From NCBI GenBank assembly GCA_024640845.1, contig JAHEEE010000006.1:28579-92578 (forward strand): a stretch of 64,000 nt of DNA. The letters are read 5' to 3'. The position numbers and the translations under genes are program-made. This document shows, piece by piece, positions 9,545-20,918 of the stretch. The notes beneath the pieces are model-generated. The model was not told where the DNA came from. It searched no databases and saw nothing but the letters and a program-made list of their open reading frames with translations. Numbering within the stretch: the stretch's first letter is position 1; every line of letters begins with the position of its first letter. Origin of the DNA: Myxococcales bacterium. GTDB taxonomy: Bacteria > Myxococcota_A > Polyangia > Polyangiales > Houyiibacteriaceae.

Positions 9545-9587
9545 CAAGCCGATTGACGCCTGTGGCGCCATCTGCGATGCCGTGACC

Positions 9588-10394
9588 ATGTTGCAAGTTG
9601 CGATACATGGGGCCGGAGGTCGCATGGGCCAGAGCATCGCGTCTGTGCTGAACGACGACGTCGAGGGCAACCTCGTTGCTGCGATGGATCGCGAGGACAG
9701 CAATCTCGTCGGCCAGGATATGGGTGTGCTCATCGGCCGGGCGCCAACCGGCGTGAAGGTGACTTCCGATGTCGAGCAGTTTCTCAGCAACGTGGAGGTG
9801 GTCATCGATTTCAGCATCGCCTCAGCCACGGCGAAGCTCCTTCCGATCTGCGCGGGCCAACACATCCCGATGGTGATCGGGACGACCGGGCTCGACCGGG
9901 AGACACGCGCCGCCCTCGAGCGCGCGGCCGAGCGGGTACCCATCGTGTTCGCGCCGAACTACAGCCAAGGCGTCAACGCACTTTACTTCCTCGCGGCTCG
10001 CGCAACGGAACTTCTCGGCCCTGCATTCGACGCCGAGATCATCGAGATTCACCACAAGCGTAAAGTGGATTCGCCGAGCGGTACCGCCGTCCGTCTCGCT
10101 GAGGTCGTCGCCGCCGCCAAGGGCCTCGATCCGGTTCGCGCCGTCACACACGGCAGAAGTGGTCATGTCGGCGCGCGTCCCCTCGAGGAGGTGGGCGTCA
10201 TGGCCCTGCGCGGAGGCGATGTCGTGGGCGAGCACACGCTTTACCTGGTTGGCGACGGAGAGCGGATCGAGCTCACGCACCGAGCCACCGATCGCTCGAT
10301 CTTCGCGCGGGGCGCCGTCCGCGCCGCCCATTGGATAGTCGGGCGGCCTGCCGGTCTCTACGACATGGCCGACGTCATGGGCATCCCGCGCTAG
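9588..10394 (+). CDS. dapB: 4-hydroxy-tetrahydrodipicolinate reductase
   Basis: A 268-residue NAD(P)H-dependent reductase, the second step of the diaminopimelate/lysine branch after DapA. The Rossmann motif VAIHGAGGRMGQ is at the N-terminus. The catalytic His-His/Lys motif EIHHKRKVDSPSGTA is intact, as is the VIGTTGLD loop. ATG 9588 is preferred, although a GTG two codons upstream is in frame. The gene sits 43 nt after tyrA, so the pathways for tyrosine and lysine precursors are next to each other. Confidence 0.93.
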   Translation: MLQVAIHGAGGRMGQSIASVLNDDVEGNLVAAMDREDSNLVGQDMGVLIGRAPTGVKVTSDVEQFLSNVEVVIDFSIASATAKLLPICAGQHIPMVIGTTGLDRETRAALERAAERVPIVFAPNYSQGVNALYFLAARATELLGPAFDAEIIEIHHKRKVDSPSGTAVRLAEVVAAAKGLDPVRAVTHGRSGHVGARPLEEVGVMALRGGDVVGEHTLYLVGDGERIELTHRATDRSIFARGAVRAAHWIVGRPAGLYDMADVMGIPR

Positions 10395-10422
10395 CAAACC
10401 GTGCGGGGAACCCGAATTCTGG

Positions 10423-10428
10423 TACGGT
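10423..10428 (+). promoter_or_regulatory. candidate -10 box (TACGGT)
   Basis: TACGGT precedes the zinc-ribbon gene by 11 nt, and the intervening AGGAG could serve as a ribosome-binding site. If used, the leader would be only a few nucleotides. Confidence 0.28.
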
Positions 10429-10439
10429 AGGAGCGCGTC

Positions 10440-11027
10440 ATGGATTGTCCGCAATGTGGAGCCGGGGTGCCCTCCGATGATTTGTTCTGCGGTAAGTGCG
10501 GGTACGCCATGCGCGACGGCGGCCCTGAGCGTGTCGACCAGTCTCGAATTCGAATGCACGAGGAGCCCGACCCGGCTACACAAGCGCCGAAGAATCAAGG
10601 TTCCTCGAAGCAGCGCATCCGTAAGCCCACAGTGATGGGTATGCCCGCAGCCACGCCTCCAATGGGCACCCGGACCCCCGCACCTTCGGAGACGCCGCCT
10701 CCGACGGAGATCTCGACGGCCCGTTCGCGAGCCGAAAAGAGAACGCCCCAGAAGACCATGCTCGGCATCCCACGACCCGATTTCCCGAGGCCTCCCGCGG
10801 AACCGGTTTCGAATGCGCCTGGGTCTCGCGTGTCCGCGACCGAAGCATCGGATGCCCCCCAGCCGGAGTCCCCGAGCCGCCGCGCTCGCGCTCGGGTGCG
10901 CTACGACAGCGCCAACGAGCCGTTCTCCGTCCTCGAGCGGAGGAAGAAAGCGCTTCGCGCGCTCGCACTGCTCGTCGTCCTTGCGGGGGCATGGCTCGCC
11001 TACCGTTATCTCTCGTTGAATGGCTGA
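10440..11027 (+). CDS. zinc-ribbon protein with C-terminal membrane anchor
   Basis: A 195-residue protein not assigned to a named family. Residues 3-20 are a zinc ribbon (CPQC ... CGKC, Cys 3, 6, 17, 20). A long disordered Pro/Thr/Arg-rich linker follows. One hydrophobic helix near residues 170-190 (ALALLVVLAGAWLAYRYL) tail-anchors the protein, leaving the ribbon in the cytoplasm. Its stop overlaps the ATG of the downstream kinase by 8 nt, and both proteins start with the same kind of ribbon. Translational coupling and shared ribbons suggest they act together, for example as kinase and substrate or adaptor; that is inference. Confidence 0.75.
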   Translation: MDCPQCGAGVPSDDLFCGKCGYAMRDGGPERVDQSRIRMHEEPDPATQAPKNQGSSKQRIRKPTVMGMPAATPPMGTRTPAPSETPPPTEISTARSRAEKRTPQKTMLGIPRPDFPRPPAEPVSNAPGSRVSATEASDAPQPESPSRRARARVRYDSANEPFSVLERRKKALRALALLVVLAGAWLAYRYLSLNG

Positions 11028-12927
11028 CACCGCCCCAGGCCCCACGCGGTGCGCCGCTTGCGGAGAACCAAACCCGCCCGATGCAAAGTTCTGCGGCAAG
11101 TGCGGGCAGAGCCTCGGGCATTCACTTCCCCAACCAGGCGACATCATCGCTGGCCGTTATCGTGTCGTGGAGCGGATAGGCGAGGGTGCAATGGGCACTG
11201 TCTACCGAGCGGAGCACGTGCAGATCAGCAAGGTGATGGCGATCAAGCTGTTGCACCAAGAGGTCGAGCAAAACCCCCAGAACGTTGCGCGTTTCCATCG
11301 CGAAGCAGAGGCTGCATCGCGACTCAATCATCCAAACACCGTGCACGTGTTCGATTTCGGTCGCACCCAATCGGGCTCGCTCTATCTTGTGATGGAGTAC
11401 GTCGACGGCGACGACCTCGGCAAAGTCATCGGCAATGAGGGGGCGATGCCCTTCGGGCGCGTCGCCTACTTGTGTGCACAGGTCGCGGGCTCTGTCGCCG
11501 ACGCCCATGCCGCCGGGGTGATTCATCGCGATCTCAAGCCCGAAAACATCGTCATCGCAGAGGGGCGCGACGGCGAGCGTCCCAAGGTGCTCGATTTCGG
11601 TTTGGCCAAGCTTTTCGAGGGCAACATCGAGGCGCAGGTCACGAGCAGCGGTACCATCGTTGGCACGCCTTACTACATGTCACCTGAGCAAATCCAGGGG
11701 CACGAGCTCGACGGGCGTAGCGACGTCTATGCGATGGGCGCCATCATGTACGAGTGCGTCGTCGGTAAACCGCCTTTCGAGGCGCCGAATCCGGTCGGCG
11801 TCCTGTCCAGGCATCTCTCAGAGGAGCCCGTGCGTCCGTCTCAGCGCTCTCCTTTGTCGGTACCCGCCGAGGCGGACGAGATCATCATGCGTTGCCTCGA
11901 GAAGGATCCGAACGACCGCTACCAGACGGCCGAAGAGCTGCGGCAAGCGCTGATCCAATATCTCACCTCGGTCGGCTCCGGGGACTGGCGTCTCAGCACT
12001 GTCGCGAGCGTTTCGGGCAAGAGCGGCGCCCGCCGTGTGGGTGAGCTCGATTCGATGTTCACGCGCAAGCGCCGGCCCTGGTTATGGGCGCTGCTTCTGG
12101 TGTCGGCAGCGGGAGGTGTAGGCGCGTGGCAGATTGCGACGCGCGGTCCATCCGAGCGGGAACCTAATCACCTCCCTAAAGACGCGACCCGACTCGCCGA
12201 GGACACGGAGATGGAGGCGTATCTCGGGCAGCGGCTCAGCGAGGATTCGGGCGATGTCGATCTGTTCGAGATCGAGGTCGTCGGGTCGGAGCGCCGCGCC
12301 GCAGCGCTCGGTGTGAGCTCGATCCCCAACATGGACGTGGTCGTGGAGCTCTTGAAGCCCGGTACCGACCAGTCGCTGATCACGGCTGATTCCCGAGGCC
12401 TCGGAGAGGGCGAGCGTCTGCCGAACATCCCGCTAGAGCCCGGGAAGCACCTGATCCGAGTCCGCGAGCGTCGCGCCGAAGGGGAGCTTCCGACCGAGAA
12501 CGTGTCGGACGAGTACTACGTGCGATGGGAAATGCTGCCCGACAACCCCTCGTTCGAGCGCGAGCTCAACGATTCTCTGGAGCTTGCCGAACCGCTCGAC
12601 CTCGGAGCAGAGCGCCGCGCATGGATTGGCTGGCCGGGAGATGTCGATACCTTCTGTCTCGCGGAGGACGCCGAAAGTGTCATCGCCCAGGTGAGCGCGC
12701 TTGCCGAGGTCGACCTGGTACTTCGCGTGGTCGACCGACGTACCGAACGGAGCGCAAAAGTCGATGACCAGGGGGCGGGTCGCGGGGAGACGAGCAAGCC
12801 GTGGAAGAGTGCGGAAGCCGGAAAGCTCTGCATCGAGATTTCCGCGGATCCGCTGGACGCCGACAGCCGCGCTGCGCAGCCCGATGAGACCTACGGCGTC
12901 CGTTTCATCGCGGTCCCTGGACGCTAG
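11020..12927 (+). CDS. membrane Ser/Thr protein kinase with N-terminal zinc ribbon and extracytoplasmic PPC-like sensor
   Basis: A 635-residue PknB-type kinase. Domains in order: zinc ribbon (Cys 11, 14, 25, 28); kinase domain about 45-310 with glycine loop GEGAMG, ATP-binding Lys76, catalytic loop HRDLKPEN (Asp171), DFG (Asp192) and GTPYYMSPEQ; one transmembrane helix near 352-370; and an outer region of about 260 residues. That outer region shows two repeats of a beta-rich pattern with EPN ... GDVD-F elements resembling pre-peptidase C-terminal (PPC) domains. All catalytic residues are present, so the kinase should be active. queA begins at the very next base after its stop, so signalling and queuosine genes share a transcript. 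Confidence 0.9.
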   Translation: MADTAPGPTRCAACGEPNPPDAKFCGKCGQSLGHSLPQPGDIIAGRYRVVERIGEGAMGTVYRAEHVQISKVMAIKLLHQEVEQNPQNVARFHREAEAASRLNHPNTVHVFDFGRTQSGSLYLVMEYVDGDDLGKVIGNEGAMPFGRVAYLCAQVAGSVADAHAAGVIHRDLKPENIVIAEGRDGERPKVLDFGLAKLFEGNIEAQVTSSGTIVGTPYYMSPEQIQGHELDGRSDVYAMGAIMYECVVGKPPFEAPNPVGVLSRHLSEEPVRPSQRSPLSVPAEADEIIMRCLEKDPNDRYQTAEELRQALIQYLTSVGSGDWRLSTVASVSGKSGARRVGELDSMFTRKRRPWLWALLLVSAAGGVGAWQIATRGPSEREPNHLPKDATRLAEDTEMEAYLGQRLSEDSGDVDLFEIEVVGSERRAAALGVSSIPNMDVVVELLKPGTDQSLITADSRGLGEGERLPNIPLEPGKHLIRVRERRAEGELPTENVSDEYYVRWEMLPDNPSFERELNDSLELAEPLDLGAERRAWIGWPGDVDTFCLAEDAESVIAQVSALAEVDLVLRVVDRRTERSAKVDDQGAGRGETSKPWKSAEAGKLCIEISADPLDADSRAAQPDETYGVRFIAVPGR

Positions 12928-15102
<2,175 letters not shown>

Positions 15103-15104
<2 letters not shown>

Positions 15105-15145
15105 CGCCCCTTTGGCGTCGGGGTAGGACCGGTCCTTCACCGGTC
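15103..15145 (+). promoter_or_regulatory. two short hairpins in the tgt-purH gap
   Basis: Immediately after tgt, GACGCC (15103-15108) can pair with GGCGTC (15114-15119) over a 5-nt loop. GACCGGT (15127-15133) can pair with ACCGGTC (15139-15145), also over 5 nt. No U-run follows, so they are not classic intrinsic terminators. The ZTP (pfl) riboswitch core expected before some purine genes was looked for and not recognised. They may mark RNA processing or pausing before purH. Confidence 0.4.
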
Positions 15146-15174
15146 GACCGGGCGGCCGCCAAGAAGGTAGGGGC

Positions 15175-16725
15175 ATGGCACAGATCAAGCGGGCATTGGT
15201 ATCGGTCTCGGACAAGACCGGCGTCGTCGAATTCGCCAAGGGTCTCTCGGAGGCGGGCGTCGAAATTCTCTCGACGGGCGGCACGGCAAAGGCGCTTCGC
15301 GAAGGCGGTGTGCCGGTGATCGACGTCTCGGAATACACCCAGTCGCCGGAGATCATGGACGGTCGCGTCAAGACGCTGCATCCGCGTGTCCATGGCGGCA
15401 TCCTGATGAGGGACAACGACGAAGACCGCGACGCGCTCGCCGGCATTGGCGGCGCCCCGATCGATCTGGTTTGCGTGAATCTCTATCCCTTCGAGCAGAC
15501 GGTCGCCCGCGGCGCGTCGCACGAAGAGACGATCGAGAACATCGACATCGGCGGTCCATCCATGGTTCGAAGTGCGGCGAAGAATCAGGCGCGTGTGACC
15601 GTGGTCACCGAGCCCGCAGACTATGCCGAGGTGCTCGCCGTCGTGAAGAGCGGCGACGGACCAAACGCGTCGTTGCGCGCACGTCTGGCCGCCAAAGCGT
15701 TCGCGCAGACCGCCGCCTACGACGGCGCGATCGCAGCCTACCTCAGCTCCCAAGGCACCGAGTCGAAGTTTCCGGGAGCGCTCACGCTGAGCTTCACGAA
15801 GGCATACGACGTGCGGTACGGCGAAAACCCCCACCAGCAGGGCGCATTTTACATCGAGCGAAACGCGCCCGCAGGGAGCCTGGCGCTCGCCGAGTCACTT
15901 GGCGCCGGCGGCAAGGAGCTCTCATTCAACAATTTGGTCGATGTCGACGCGACCGTCGAAGCTGTGCGCGAGTTCCAAGGACCAGCGGCCGTCGTCGTCA
16001 AACACACCAATCCGTGCGGCGTTGCGACCGCGTCGACTCTCGAAGAAGCCTATCGCATCGCGAGGGAAGCCGACGCACAGAGCGCGTTTGGAGGCATCGT
16101 CGCCCTGAACCAAGAAGTGGACGAGGCCACCGCAAGCGCGGTCGCGGAGACGTTCATCGAGTGCATCATCGCACCTGGCTTTGCGCCCGACGCGCTAGCG
16201 CGACTCCAAAAGAAGAAGAACCTCCGGATTCTAGCGACCGGCGCATGGCTCCCGGCGGACTACCCGGCGCTTCAGTACAAGCGCGTCGGAGGCGGCATCG
16301 TCGTCCAAGATCGCGACGCTACCGGCCCGTCGGAAGTGCGTGCAGGTAAGTCTGTGGCCAAGCGCCAACCAACCGAAGACGAGTGGAAGGCCCTCGACTT
16401 CGCTTGGCGCGTTTGCAAGCACGTGAAGTCGAACGCGATCATCTTCGCCAAGCCCGACCGTACCGTAGGCGTGGGTGCCGGACAGATGGCGCGGGTCACG
16501 GCAGTCGGTATCGCTGCGCAGAAGGCGGGGGAGCTCTCGAAGGGCGCGGTGATGGCTTCGGATGCCTTCTTCCCGTTCCCCGACGGAATCGAAGCCGCGG
16601 CCCGTGCAGGGGTTACCGCGGTCGTTCAACCGGGCGGATCCAAAGGGGATGAGGCCGTCATCGCAGCCGCGGACGCCGCGGACATGGCTATGGTCTTCAC
16701 CGGCGTTCGCCACTTCCGGCATTGA
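15175..16725 (+). CDS. purH: bifunctional AICAR formyltransferase / IMP cyclohydrolase
   Basis: A 516-residue enzyme for the last two steps of IMP synthesis. The N-terminal MGS-like cyclohydrolase domain (ALVSVSDKTGVVEFAKGL, STGGTAKALRE, ESPEIMDGR-like TQSPEIMDGRVKTLHP) is followed by the transformylase domain with the catalytic KHTNPCG and the substrate motif RYGENPHQ. Length is typical. A 70-nt leader with two hairpins separates it from tgt. Its TGA overlaps the ATG of purD, so purH and purD are coupled. Confidence 0.95.
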   Translation: MAQIKRALVSVSDKTGVVEFAKGLSEAGVEILSTGGTAKALREGGVPVIDVSEYTQSPEIMDGRVKTLHPRVHGGILMRDNDEDRDALAGIGGAPIDLVCVNLYPFEQTVARGASHEETIENIDIGGPSMVRSAAKNQARVTVVTEPADYAEVLAVVKSGDGPNASLRARLAAKAFAQTAAYDGAIAAYLSSQGTESKFPGALTLSFTKAYDVRYGENPHQQGAFYIERNAPAGSLALAESLGAGGKELSFNNLVDVDATVEAVREFQGPAAVVVKHTNPCGVATASTLEEAYRIAREADAQSAFGGIVALNQEVDEATASAVAETFIECIIAPGFAPDALARLQKKKNLRILATGAWLPADYPALQYKRVGGGIVVQDRDATGPSEVRAGKSVAKRQPTEDEWKALDFAWRVCKHVKSNAIIFAKPDRTVGVGAGQMARVTAVGIAAQKAGELSKGAVMASDAFFPFPDGIEAAARAGVTAVVQPGGSKGDEAVIAAADAADMAMVFTGVRHFRH

Positions 16726-17996
16726 TGATGCGCGTGTTAATCGTGGGCGCCGGAGCGCGGGAGCACGCGCTCGCGTGGCGGCTCTCTCAGGACGACGGCG
16801 TCGATGTGATCGGTGCACCGGGCAACGCCGGCATTGCGGCCATCGGTCGGACGGCTTCCATCGATCCGACTGACGCCAATCAAGTGGTGTCGCTCGCGAA
16901 GAAAGAGTCGGCGGATCTCGTCGTCGTCGGTCCCGAAGCTCCGCTCGTGGCCGGTGTGGTCGACGCGCTCCGCGAGCACGGTATTGACGCCTTTGGCCCC
17001 GATCGAGAGGCGGCCCAACTCGAGGGCTCCAAGATTTTCTCGAAAGAGTTCATGGCGAGACACGACATCCCGACCGCGGGCTTTGCCGTCTTCGACGACC
17101 CGGATGCAGCGACCCGCTACATCGAAGAGGCTCAGCGGCCGCTCGTGGTCAAAGCCGACGGCCTCGCAGCCGGGAAGGGCGTCATCGTCGCCGCGAACGC
17201 CGCCGAAGCGATCGCAGGCGTCGACCGCATCATGCGAGAACGCGAATTCGGCGATGCGGGTGACCGTGTGTTGATCGAAGAGTGCCTCGTCGGTGAAGAG
17301 GTTAGCTACCATGTCGTCTCGGATGGCGAGCGCTTCATCCCTCTCGCCCCGGCGCAAGATCACAAGCGCGCCTTCGACGGCGACCAAGGTCCCAACACCG
17401 GGGGTATGGGTGCATACTCCCCGCCTCCGGTCGTGACCGCCGAGGTAGAGCAGAAGATCATCGATCGAGTCATCGAGCCGACCCTTCGCGGCATGGCTGA
17501 CGAAGGTCGGCCTTTTCGAGGTGCGCTGTTCGTCGGACTGATGATCGTCGACGGCGAACCAATGGTCCTCGAATACAACACTCGCTTCGGTGACCCGGAG
17601 TGCCAGACTCTCATGACCCGCTGGAAGGGCTCGGTCATGCCCTTGATTCGCGGCTCGGCTCGAGGCGACTTCGGTGACTTGAGCCTCGAGTGGGAGGCAC
17701 CCGCGTCGCTCTGCGTCGTGCTTGCCTCCGGCGGCTACCCGGGTCGCTACGAGAAAGGCAAGCCGATCACCGGTCTCGAGGCGGCAGGCGCCCTTCCGCA
17801 GGTGACCGTCTTTCATGCGGGCACTGCGCTCGACGGCGACACGGTGGTCACCTCGGGAGGCCGGGTACTCTCCATCACGGCGATCGGCGAGACGATCGAC
17901 GAGGCCGCGGAGCGCGCTTACGCCGCGGTCGATGAGATCGACTTCGAAGGCAAGCAGCTTCGCCGAGACATTGGCTGGCGCGCCCGCACCCGCTGA
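16725..17996 (+). CDS. purD: phosphoribosylamine--glycine ligase (GAR synthetase)
   Basis: A 423-residue ATP-grasp ligase for the second step of purine synthesis. [15 protein letters not shown] opens the N-terminal domain. The ATP-grasp core shows [23 protein letters not shown] and the metal-binding [10 protein letters not shown]. Starts at 16722 (TTG), 16725 (ATG) and 16728 (ATG) are in frame; 16725 is chosen because it overlaps the purH stop. Its own stop overlaps the next gene's ATG by one base. Confidence 0.95.
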   Translation: MMRVLIVGAGAREHALAWRLSQDDGVDVIGAPGNAGIAAIGRTASIDPTDANQVVSLAKKESADLVVVGPEAPLVAGVVDALREHGIDAFGPDREAAQLEGSKIFSKEFMARHDIPTAGFAVFDDPDAATRYIEEAQRPLVVKADGLAAGKGVIVAANAAEAIAGVDRIMREREFGDAGDRVLIEECLVGEEVSYHVVSDGERFIPLAPAQDHKRAFDGDQGPNTGGMGAYSPPPVVTAEVEQKIIDRVIEPTLRGMADEGRPFRGALFVGLMIVDGEPMVLEYNTRFGDPECQTLMTRWKGSVMPLIRGSARGDFGDLSLEWEAPASLCVVLASGGYPGRYEKGKPITGLEAAGALPQVTVFHAGTALDGDTVVTSGGRVLSITAIGETIDEAAERAYAAVDEIDFEGKQLRRDIGWRARTR

Positions 17997-18574
17997 TGGA
18001 CGACCTCAGTGCGCTCCTGAAGGTGCTCGAGCAGGGTGGCGTGGTCGCCTGTCCGACCGAGACGTGCCTGGGTCTCCTTGCCGACGCCCACAACGAAGAG
18101 GCCATCGAAAAGGTGGCGGTGCTCAAGGGACGGCCGGCCGACATGCCAATCGCGCTTCTGCTCCCGAGCTTCGACGCTGCCGCCGAAGTCGCGTTACCGC
18201 CCTCCCGGGAGGCCGAAGCTCTGATGGCCGCACACTGGCCAGGTCCACTGACCGTCCTCCTGTGGGCCAAGCCGGGGTTGAGCCCCCGACTGGTCCGCGA
18301 CGGAAAGGTTGGCGTCCGTGTGCCCGGTGCGAGCCCGGCGGCCGAGCTCACACGCGCGTTCGGCCATGCGCTCACCGCGACGAGCGCCAACCCGACGGGC
18401 CAGCCTCCAGTTCGAAGCGTCGCCGAGCTCCCCCGCGCGCTTGCTGATGGGATCGACGGATCGCACTCGGGCGTCTCGCCTGGGGGGCCTCCTTCGACCT
18501 TGATCGACGTCACCGTGACCCCGATGAGGATCCTTCGACCAGGCGCCATCGAGATCGACCCAACCGCTCTTTGA
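17996..18574 (+). CDS. Sua5/YciO/YrdC family protein, probable threonylcarbamoyl-AMP synthase
   Basis: A 192-residue YrdC-fold protein. Such proteins make threonylcarbamoyl-AMP for the t6A37 modification of tRNA. The N-terminal PTETCLGLLADA corresponds to the PTDTVYGL motif. Later, WPGPLT, the GVRVPGA strand and TSANPTGQPPV carry the nucleotide and threonine contacts. Length fits the single-domain TsaC type rather than the two-domain Sua5. It begins at the last base of purD. Assignment to TsaC rather than the YciO branch is inferred, because the KxR region reads KGRPADMP. Confidence 0.8.
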   Translation: MDDLSALLKVLEQGGVVACPTETCLGLLADAHNEEAIEKVAVLKGRPADMPIALLLPSFDAAAEVALPPSREAEALMAAHWPGPLTVLLWAKPGLSPRLVRDGKVGVRVPGASPAAELTRAFGHALTATSANPTGQPPVRSVAELPRALADGIDGSHSGVSPGGPPSTLIDVTVTPMRILRPGAIEIDPTAL

Positions 18575-18617
18575 CAGAGATGGGTCTACTGCGTCACTCT
18601 TGCGGCTGGGAGGACCG

Positions 18618-18881
18618 ATGGCGCTGATCGAAACCGAAGAAGCCGCCCGCCGCTTGGCGCGCGCGATCTCGAGCGACCTTGCTCTCTACAACGAGGACAA
18701 GATCGCCGAGGGTATTCGAAATGATAATCTTTTCGAAGTGATGGCTGAGGAAATTCAGGAGGGCCGAGATCTCTATCAGACCCGCGTCGCGCCAGAGTTG
18801 ATGAACCGCAATCTCTACGACCGCGCGATCATCGACCTCTTGGTTCGCTCCAAGGCGCACGTCGAATCGCCGATCTGGTAG
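18618..18881 (+). CDS. small acidic helical protein of unknown function
   Basis: An 87-residue protein that I do not assign to a named family. It is mostly helical and charged, with the motif AISSDLALYNEDKIAEGIRN and a C-terminal NRNLYDRAIIDLLVR. There is no signal peptide, membrane segment or Cys pair. ATG 18618 is chosen because GGGAGG is placed properly upstream of it; the in-frame TTG at 18600 is not. The composition and clean ribosome-binding site support a real cytoplasmic protein. Confidence 0.65.
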   Translation: MALIETEEAARRLARAISSDLALYNEDKIAEGIRNDNLFEVMAEEIQEGRDLYQTRVAPELMNRNLYDRAIIDLLVRSKAHVESPIW

Positions 18882-18894
18882 GGCCCTCGTAGTC

Positions 18895-19221
18895 GTGTTC
18901 TCGAGCCGCAGACGGCGGCTGGCCTTGGCCGGCTGCCTCGTCTTTGTCTTCCTGGGTTGTGGCGATTCCGGGGGAACCGCCGGAGGTTCGGGCGGCTTAG
19001 GCGGCGTCGGCGGTGGTACGGGCGGTCTCGGCGGGGCCGGGGGGGATTGCACCACAGCCGCGATCAACGCCTGCCTCGACCTCCAGGACTGCTGCACTGC
19101 GATCCTCCTCAACCCGGTCTTCTTCCAGGCCTGCAACAGCATTGTGCTGCAGTGCAACGAGGCGCGCTGTAACGAGGTGCTTGCCGGGTACGTTCAGTGC
19201 CGCGACACGGAGGAACCCTAG
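18895..19221 (+). CDS. small Gly-rich, Cys-rich lipoprotein
   Basis: A 108-residue predicted lipoprotein. The signal helix (LALAGCLVFVFLGCGDS) ends at a lipobox, followed by a 25-residue Gly-rich spacer (repeats of GGLGG and GGVGGG). A compact domain with about eight cysteines (ACLDLQDCCTAI, QACNSIVLQCNEARC) follows and probably forms disulfides outside the cytoplasm. The start is GTG. It converges with rluD, and both stop codons share CTAG at 19218-19221. Function unknown. Confidence 0.65.
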   Translation: MFSSRRRRLALAGCLVFVFLGCGDSGGTAGGSGGLGGVGGGTGGLGGAGGDCTTAAINACLDLQDCCTAILLNPVFFQACNSIVLQCNEARCNEVLAGYVQCRDTEEP

Positions 19222-20171
19222 CCGTCGGCCGCATCACGCAGCGCCAGTAGCGCCTTGGCGAAGTCATCGGGTGGCTTGGTCTCGAAGCGCACCGGCTCGT
19301 CGGTGATCGGATGATCGAAGGCGAGAAGCGTCGCGTGAAGAGCCTGCCGCCCGAGCTCCTGCCCGACGCGGCGAAGCACGGGATCGCCAATCGACTTCCC
19401 GTAGAGCGGATCGCCGAGCACAGGGTGTCCATGATCGGCGAGGTGAACGCGAATCTGGTGGGTGCGCCCGGTCTCGAGTCGGCAACGAACGAGCGCACTT
19501 CCATGCAAAAGCTCGACAGTCTCGAGGTGTGTGACCGCCCGTCTCCCGCGCTCACCCACCGAGCTGAACTTCTTCCGGTTCGACGGGTGGCGGCCGTGAA
19601 AGGTGTCGTAGGTGATCTTGCTCGGCGGTCTTCCCCGCACGATGGCTAGGTACGCCCTCTCCAGCCGGTGCGCTTGAAACATCTCGACGAGCCGTTCGTG
19701 CGCTGCCGGGGTCTTGGCAACCACCATCACGCCGCTCGTGTCCTTGTCTAGGCGATGGACGATGCCAGGCCGCATCGGATCACTCCCGCCACGGACCACG
19801 GCGTGGTGGAGGAGGGCATTCACCAAGGTCCCGTCGGGGTGCCCCGGGGCCGGGTGAACAACAAGGCCAGCCGGCTTGTCGAGCACTAGGAGGTGCTCGT
19901 CTTCGAAAAGCACATCGAGGGGAATCGCCTGTGGTTCGGCGCTCATCTCCTCGGGGGGCGCAGGCTGAATGCTGACCTCCGCGCCCGCCTGGGCTTTGGT
20001 CTTGCGCGACACGACCTCGCCCGCCTGCTCGACACGACCCTGCTCGATCCATCGCTGGAGCGCGCTCCGCGAGAACTGGGGGCACCTGAGCGCGAGTATC
20101 CGATCGATGCGCTTCCCTGCGTCGTCTTCGGACAGGGTCACCACTGTCGGCGAGAACGCCGAATCGCTCAT
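19218..20171 (-). CDS. rluD: RluD-type 23S rRNA pseudouridine synthase
   Basis: A 317-residue pseudouridine synthase. An N-terminal S4 RNA-binding domain (GKRIDRILALRCPQFSRSAL) precedes the catalytic domain. The nucleophilic Asp is in VHRLDKDTSGVMVVAKT and the substrate-binding GRTHQIRVH is present. Family members of this architecture modify helix 69 of 23S rRNA; the exact site is inferred. It starts 3 nt after the stop of the DUF72 gene, so the two are probably an operon read leftward. Confidence 0.85.
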   Translation of the reverse strand: MSDSAFSPTVVTLSEDDAGKRIDRILALRCPQFSRSALQRWIEQGRVEQAGEVVSRKTKAQAGAEVSIQPAPPEEMSAEPQAIPLDVLFEDEHLLVLDKPAGLVVHPAPGHPDGTLVNALLHHAVVRGGSDPMRPGIVHRLDKDTSGVMVVAKTPAAHERLVEMFQAHRLERAYLAIVRGRPPSKITYDTFHGRHPSNRKKFSSVGERGRRAVTHLETVELLHGSALVRCRLETGRTHQIRVHLADHGHPVLGDPLYGKSIGDPVLRRVGQELGRQALHATLLAFDHPITDEPVRFETKPPDDFAKALLALRDAADG

Positions 20172-20174
20172 CGC

Positions 20175-20819
20175 CTACTCGAGTCTCTTGATGAGCTGGT
20201 GCGCGTTGGTCTGCATATCGATGTTCTGGAACACGCAGATACCCAGCTCGGGATCGAGGGAGGCACAGTGCTCGGCGACCTTGGCGACTGACGCCTCGTC
20301 ATAGCGTGAGCGGTGCCCCGCGGGGCCGGGGAGCCGAAGGTAGACCATATCCGCCTCCGGCGGCGGGTCGTCGGTGAGGGGGTCGTAGGCCGCGATCGCC
20401 GGACGGTCGCCGCAAGCGGCGACGATGTCGCTCGGCTTCCACGCATCGAGGTCGAAGACGATGGGCGGCATCTCTGGAATAAAACCTAGAAACGCTCGAA
20501 GAGCGGCACGGTTTGCCTTGCCATGCTTGAAGTTTTCGTCCGCGGCGAAGACCACCGCCTTCGCCTTCAAGTCGTCGGCCAGCTGGGCGACCTCTTCACA
20601 CGTGGCCTTGTTCTCCTTGGTGCGCCGGAACCCGGACTCGCTCACCGACTTCGGTGCCACGACCGTGAATAGAAAGTCGTCCGGCGACTCCCGAATCCAG
20701 CGGCGGACCGTGCCTGCACCTGGAATGGCGATCTCTGTGTCCGAGATCTCCACCGCATCGAACTCCCGCCAATAACGGCTTACCGGCACGGGGAAACCGG
20801 AGCACGCAACCACAAACAT
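20175..20819 (-). CDS. DUF72 family protein
   Basis: A 214-residue TIM-barrel-like DUF72 protein. It starts VVACSGFPVPVSRYW (family CSGWYYxxWxxxFY region) and contains FLFTVVAPKSVSE and EMPPIVFDLDAW, followed by a YLRLPGPAG segment equivalent to the family YVRFHG. It is shorter than typical members (about 240-290). The biochemical role of DUF72 is not established. ATG at 20819 is chosen because homology starts there. It is upstream of rluD on the same strand and divergent from a TPR gene. Confidence 0.8.
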   Translation of the reverse strand: MFVVACSGFPVPVSRYWREFDAVEISDTEIAIPGAGTVRRWIRESPDDFLFTVVAPKSVSESGFRRTKENKATCEEVAQLADDLKAKAVVFAADENFKHGKANRAALRAFLGFIPEMPPIVFDLDAWKPSDIVAACGDRPAIAAYDPLTDDPPPEADMVYLRLPGPAGHRSRYDEASVAKVAEHCASLDPELGICVFQNIDMQTNAHQLIKRLE

Positions 20820-20905
20820 CGCTGCGGAGTATACCGGTTTTGCCCGAGAAAGCCCGGGGTGACTCCCCGATTGGCGGTAATTCCAGCCCATCGCGTCCTC
20901 TCTGT

Positions 20906-20911
20906 TAGCAT
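20906..20911 (+). promoter_or_regulatory. candidate -10 box (TAGCAT)
   Basis: TAGCAT is 7 nt upstream of the GTG at 20919, repeating the arrangement seen before dapA and the class V aminotransferase gene. Confidence 0.3.
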
Positions 20912-20918
20912 CGTAGCC

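Noticed and set aside
15105-15174. Possible ZTP/pfl riboswitch upstream of purH
   Set aside because: The conserved core of that riboswitch class was not found; only two simple hairpins are present.
16737-17816. Long minus-strand frame inside purD
   Set aside because: purD shows all ATP-grasp motifs; the reverse frame is a codon-bias artefact.
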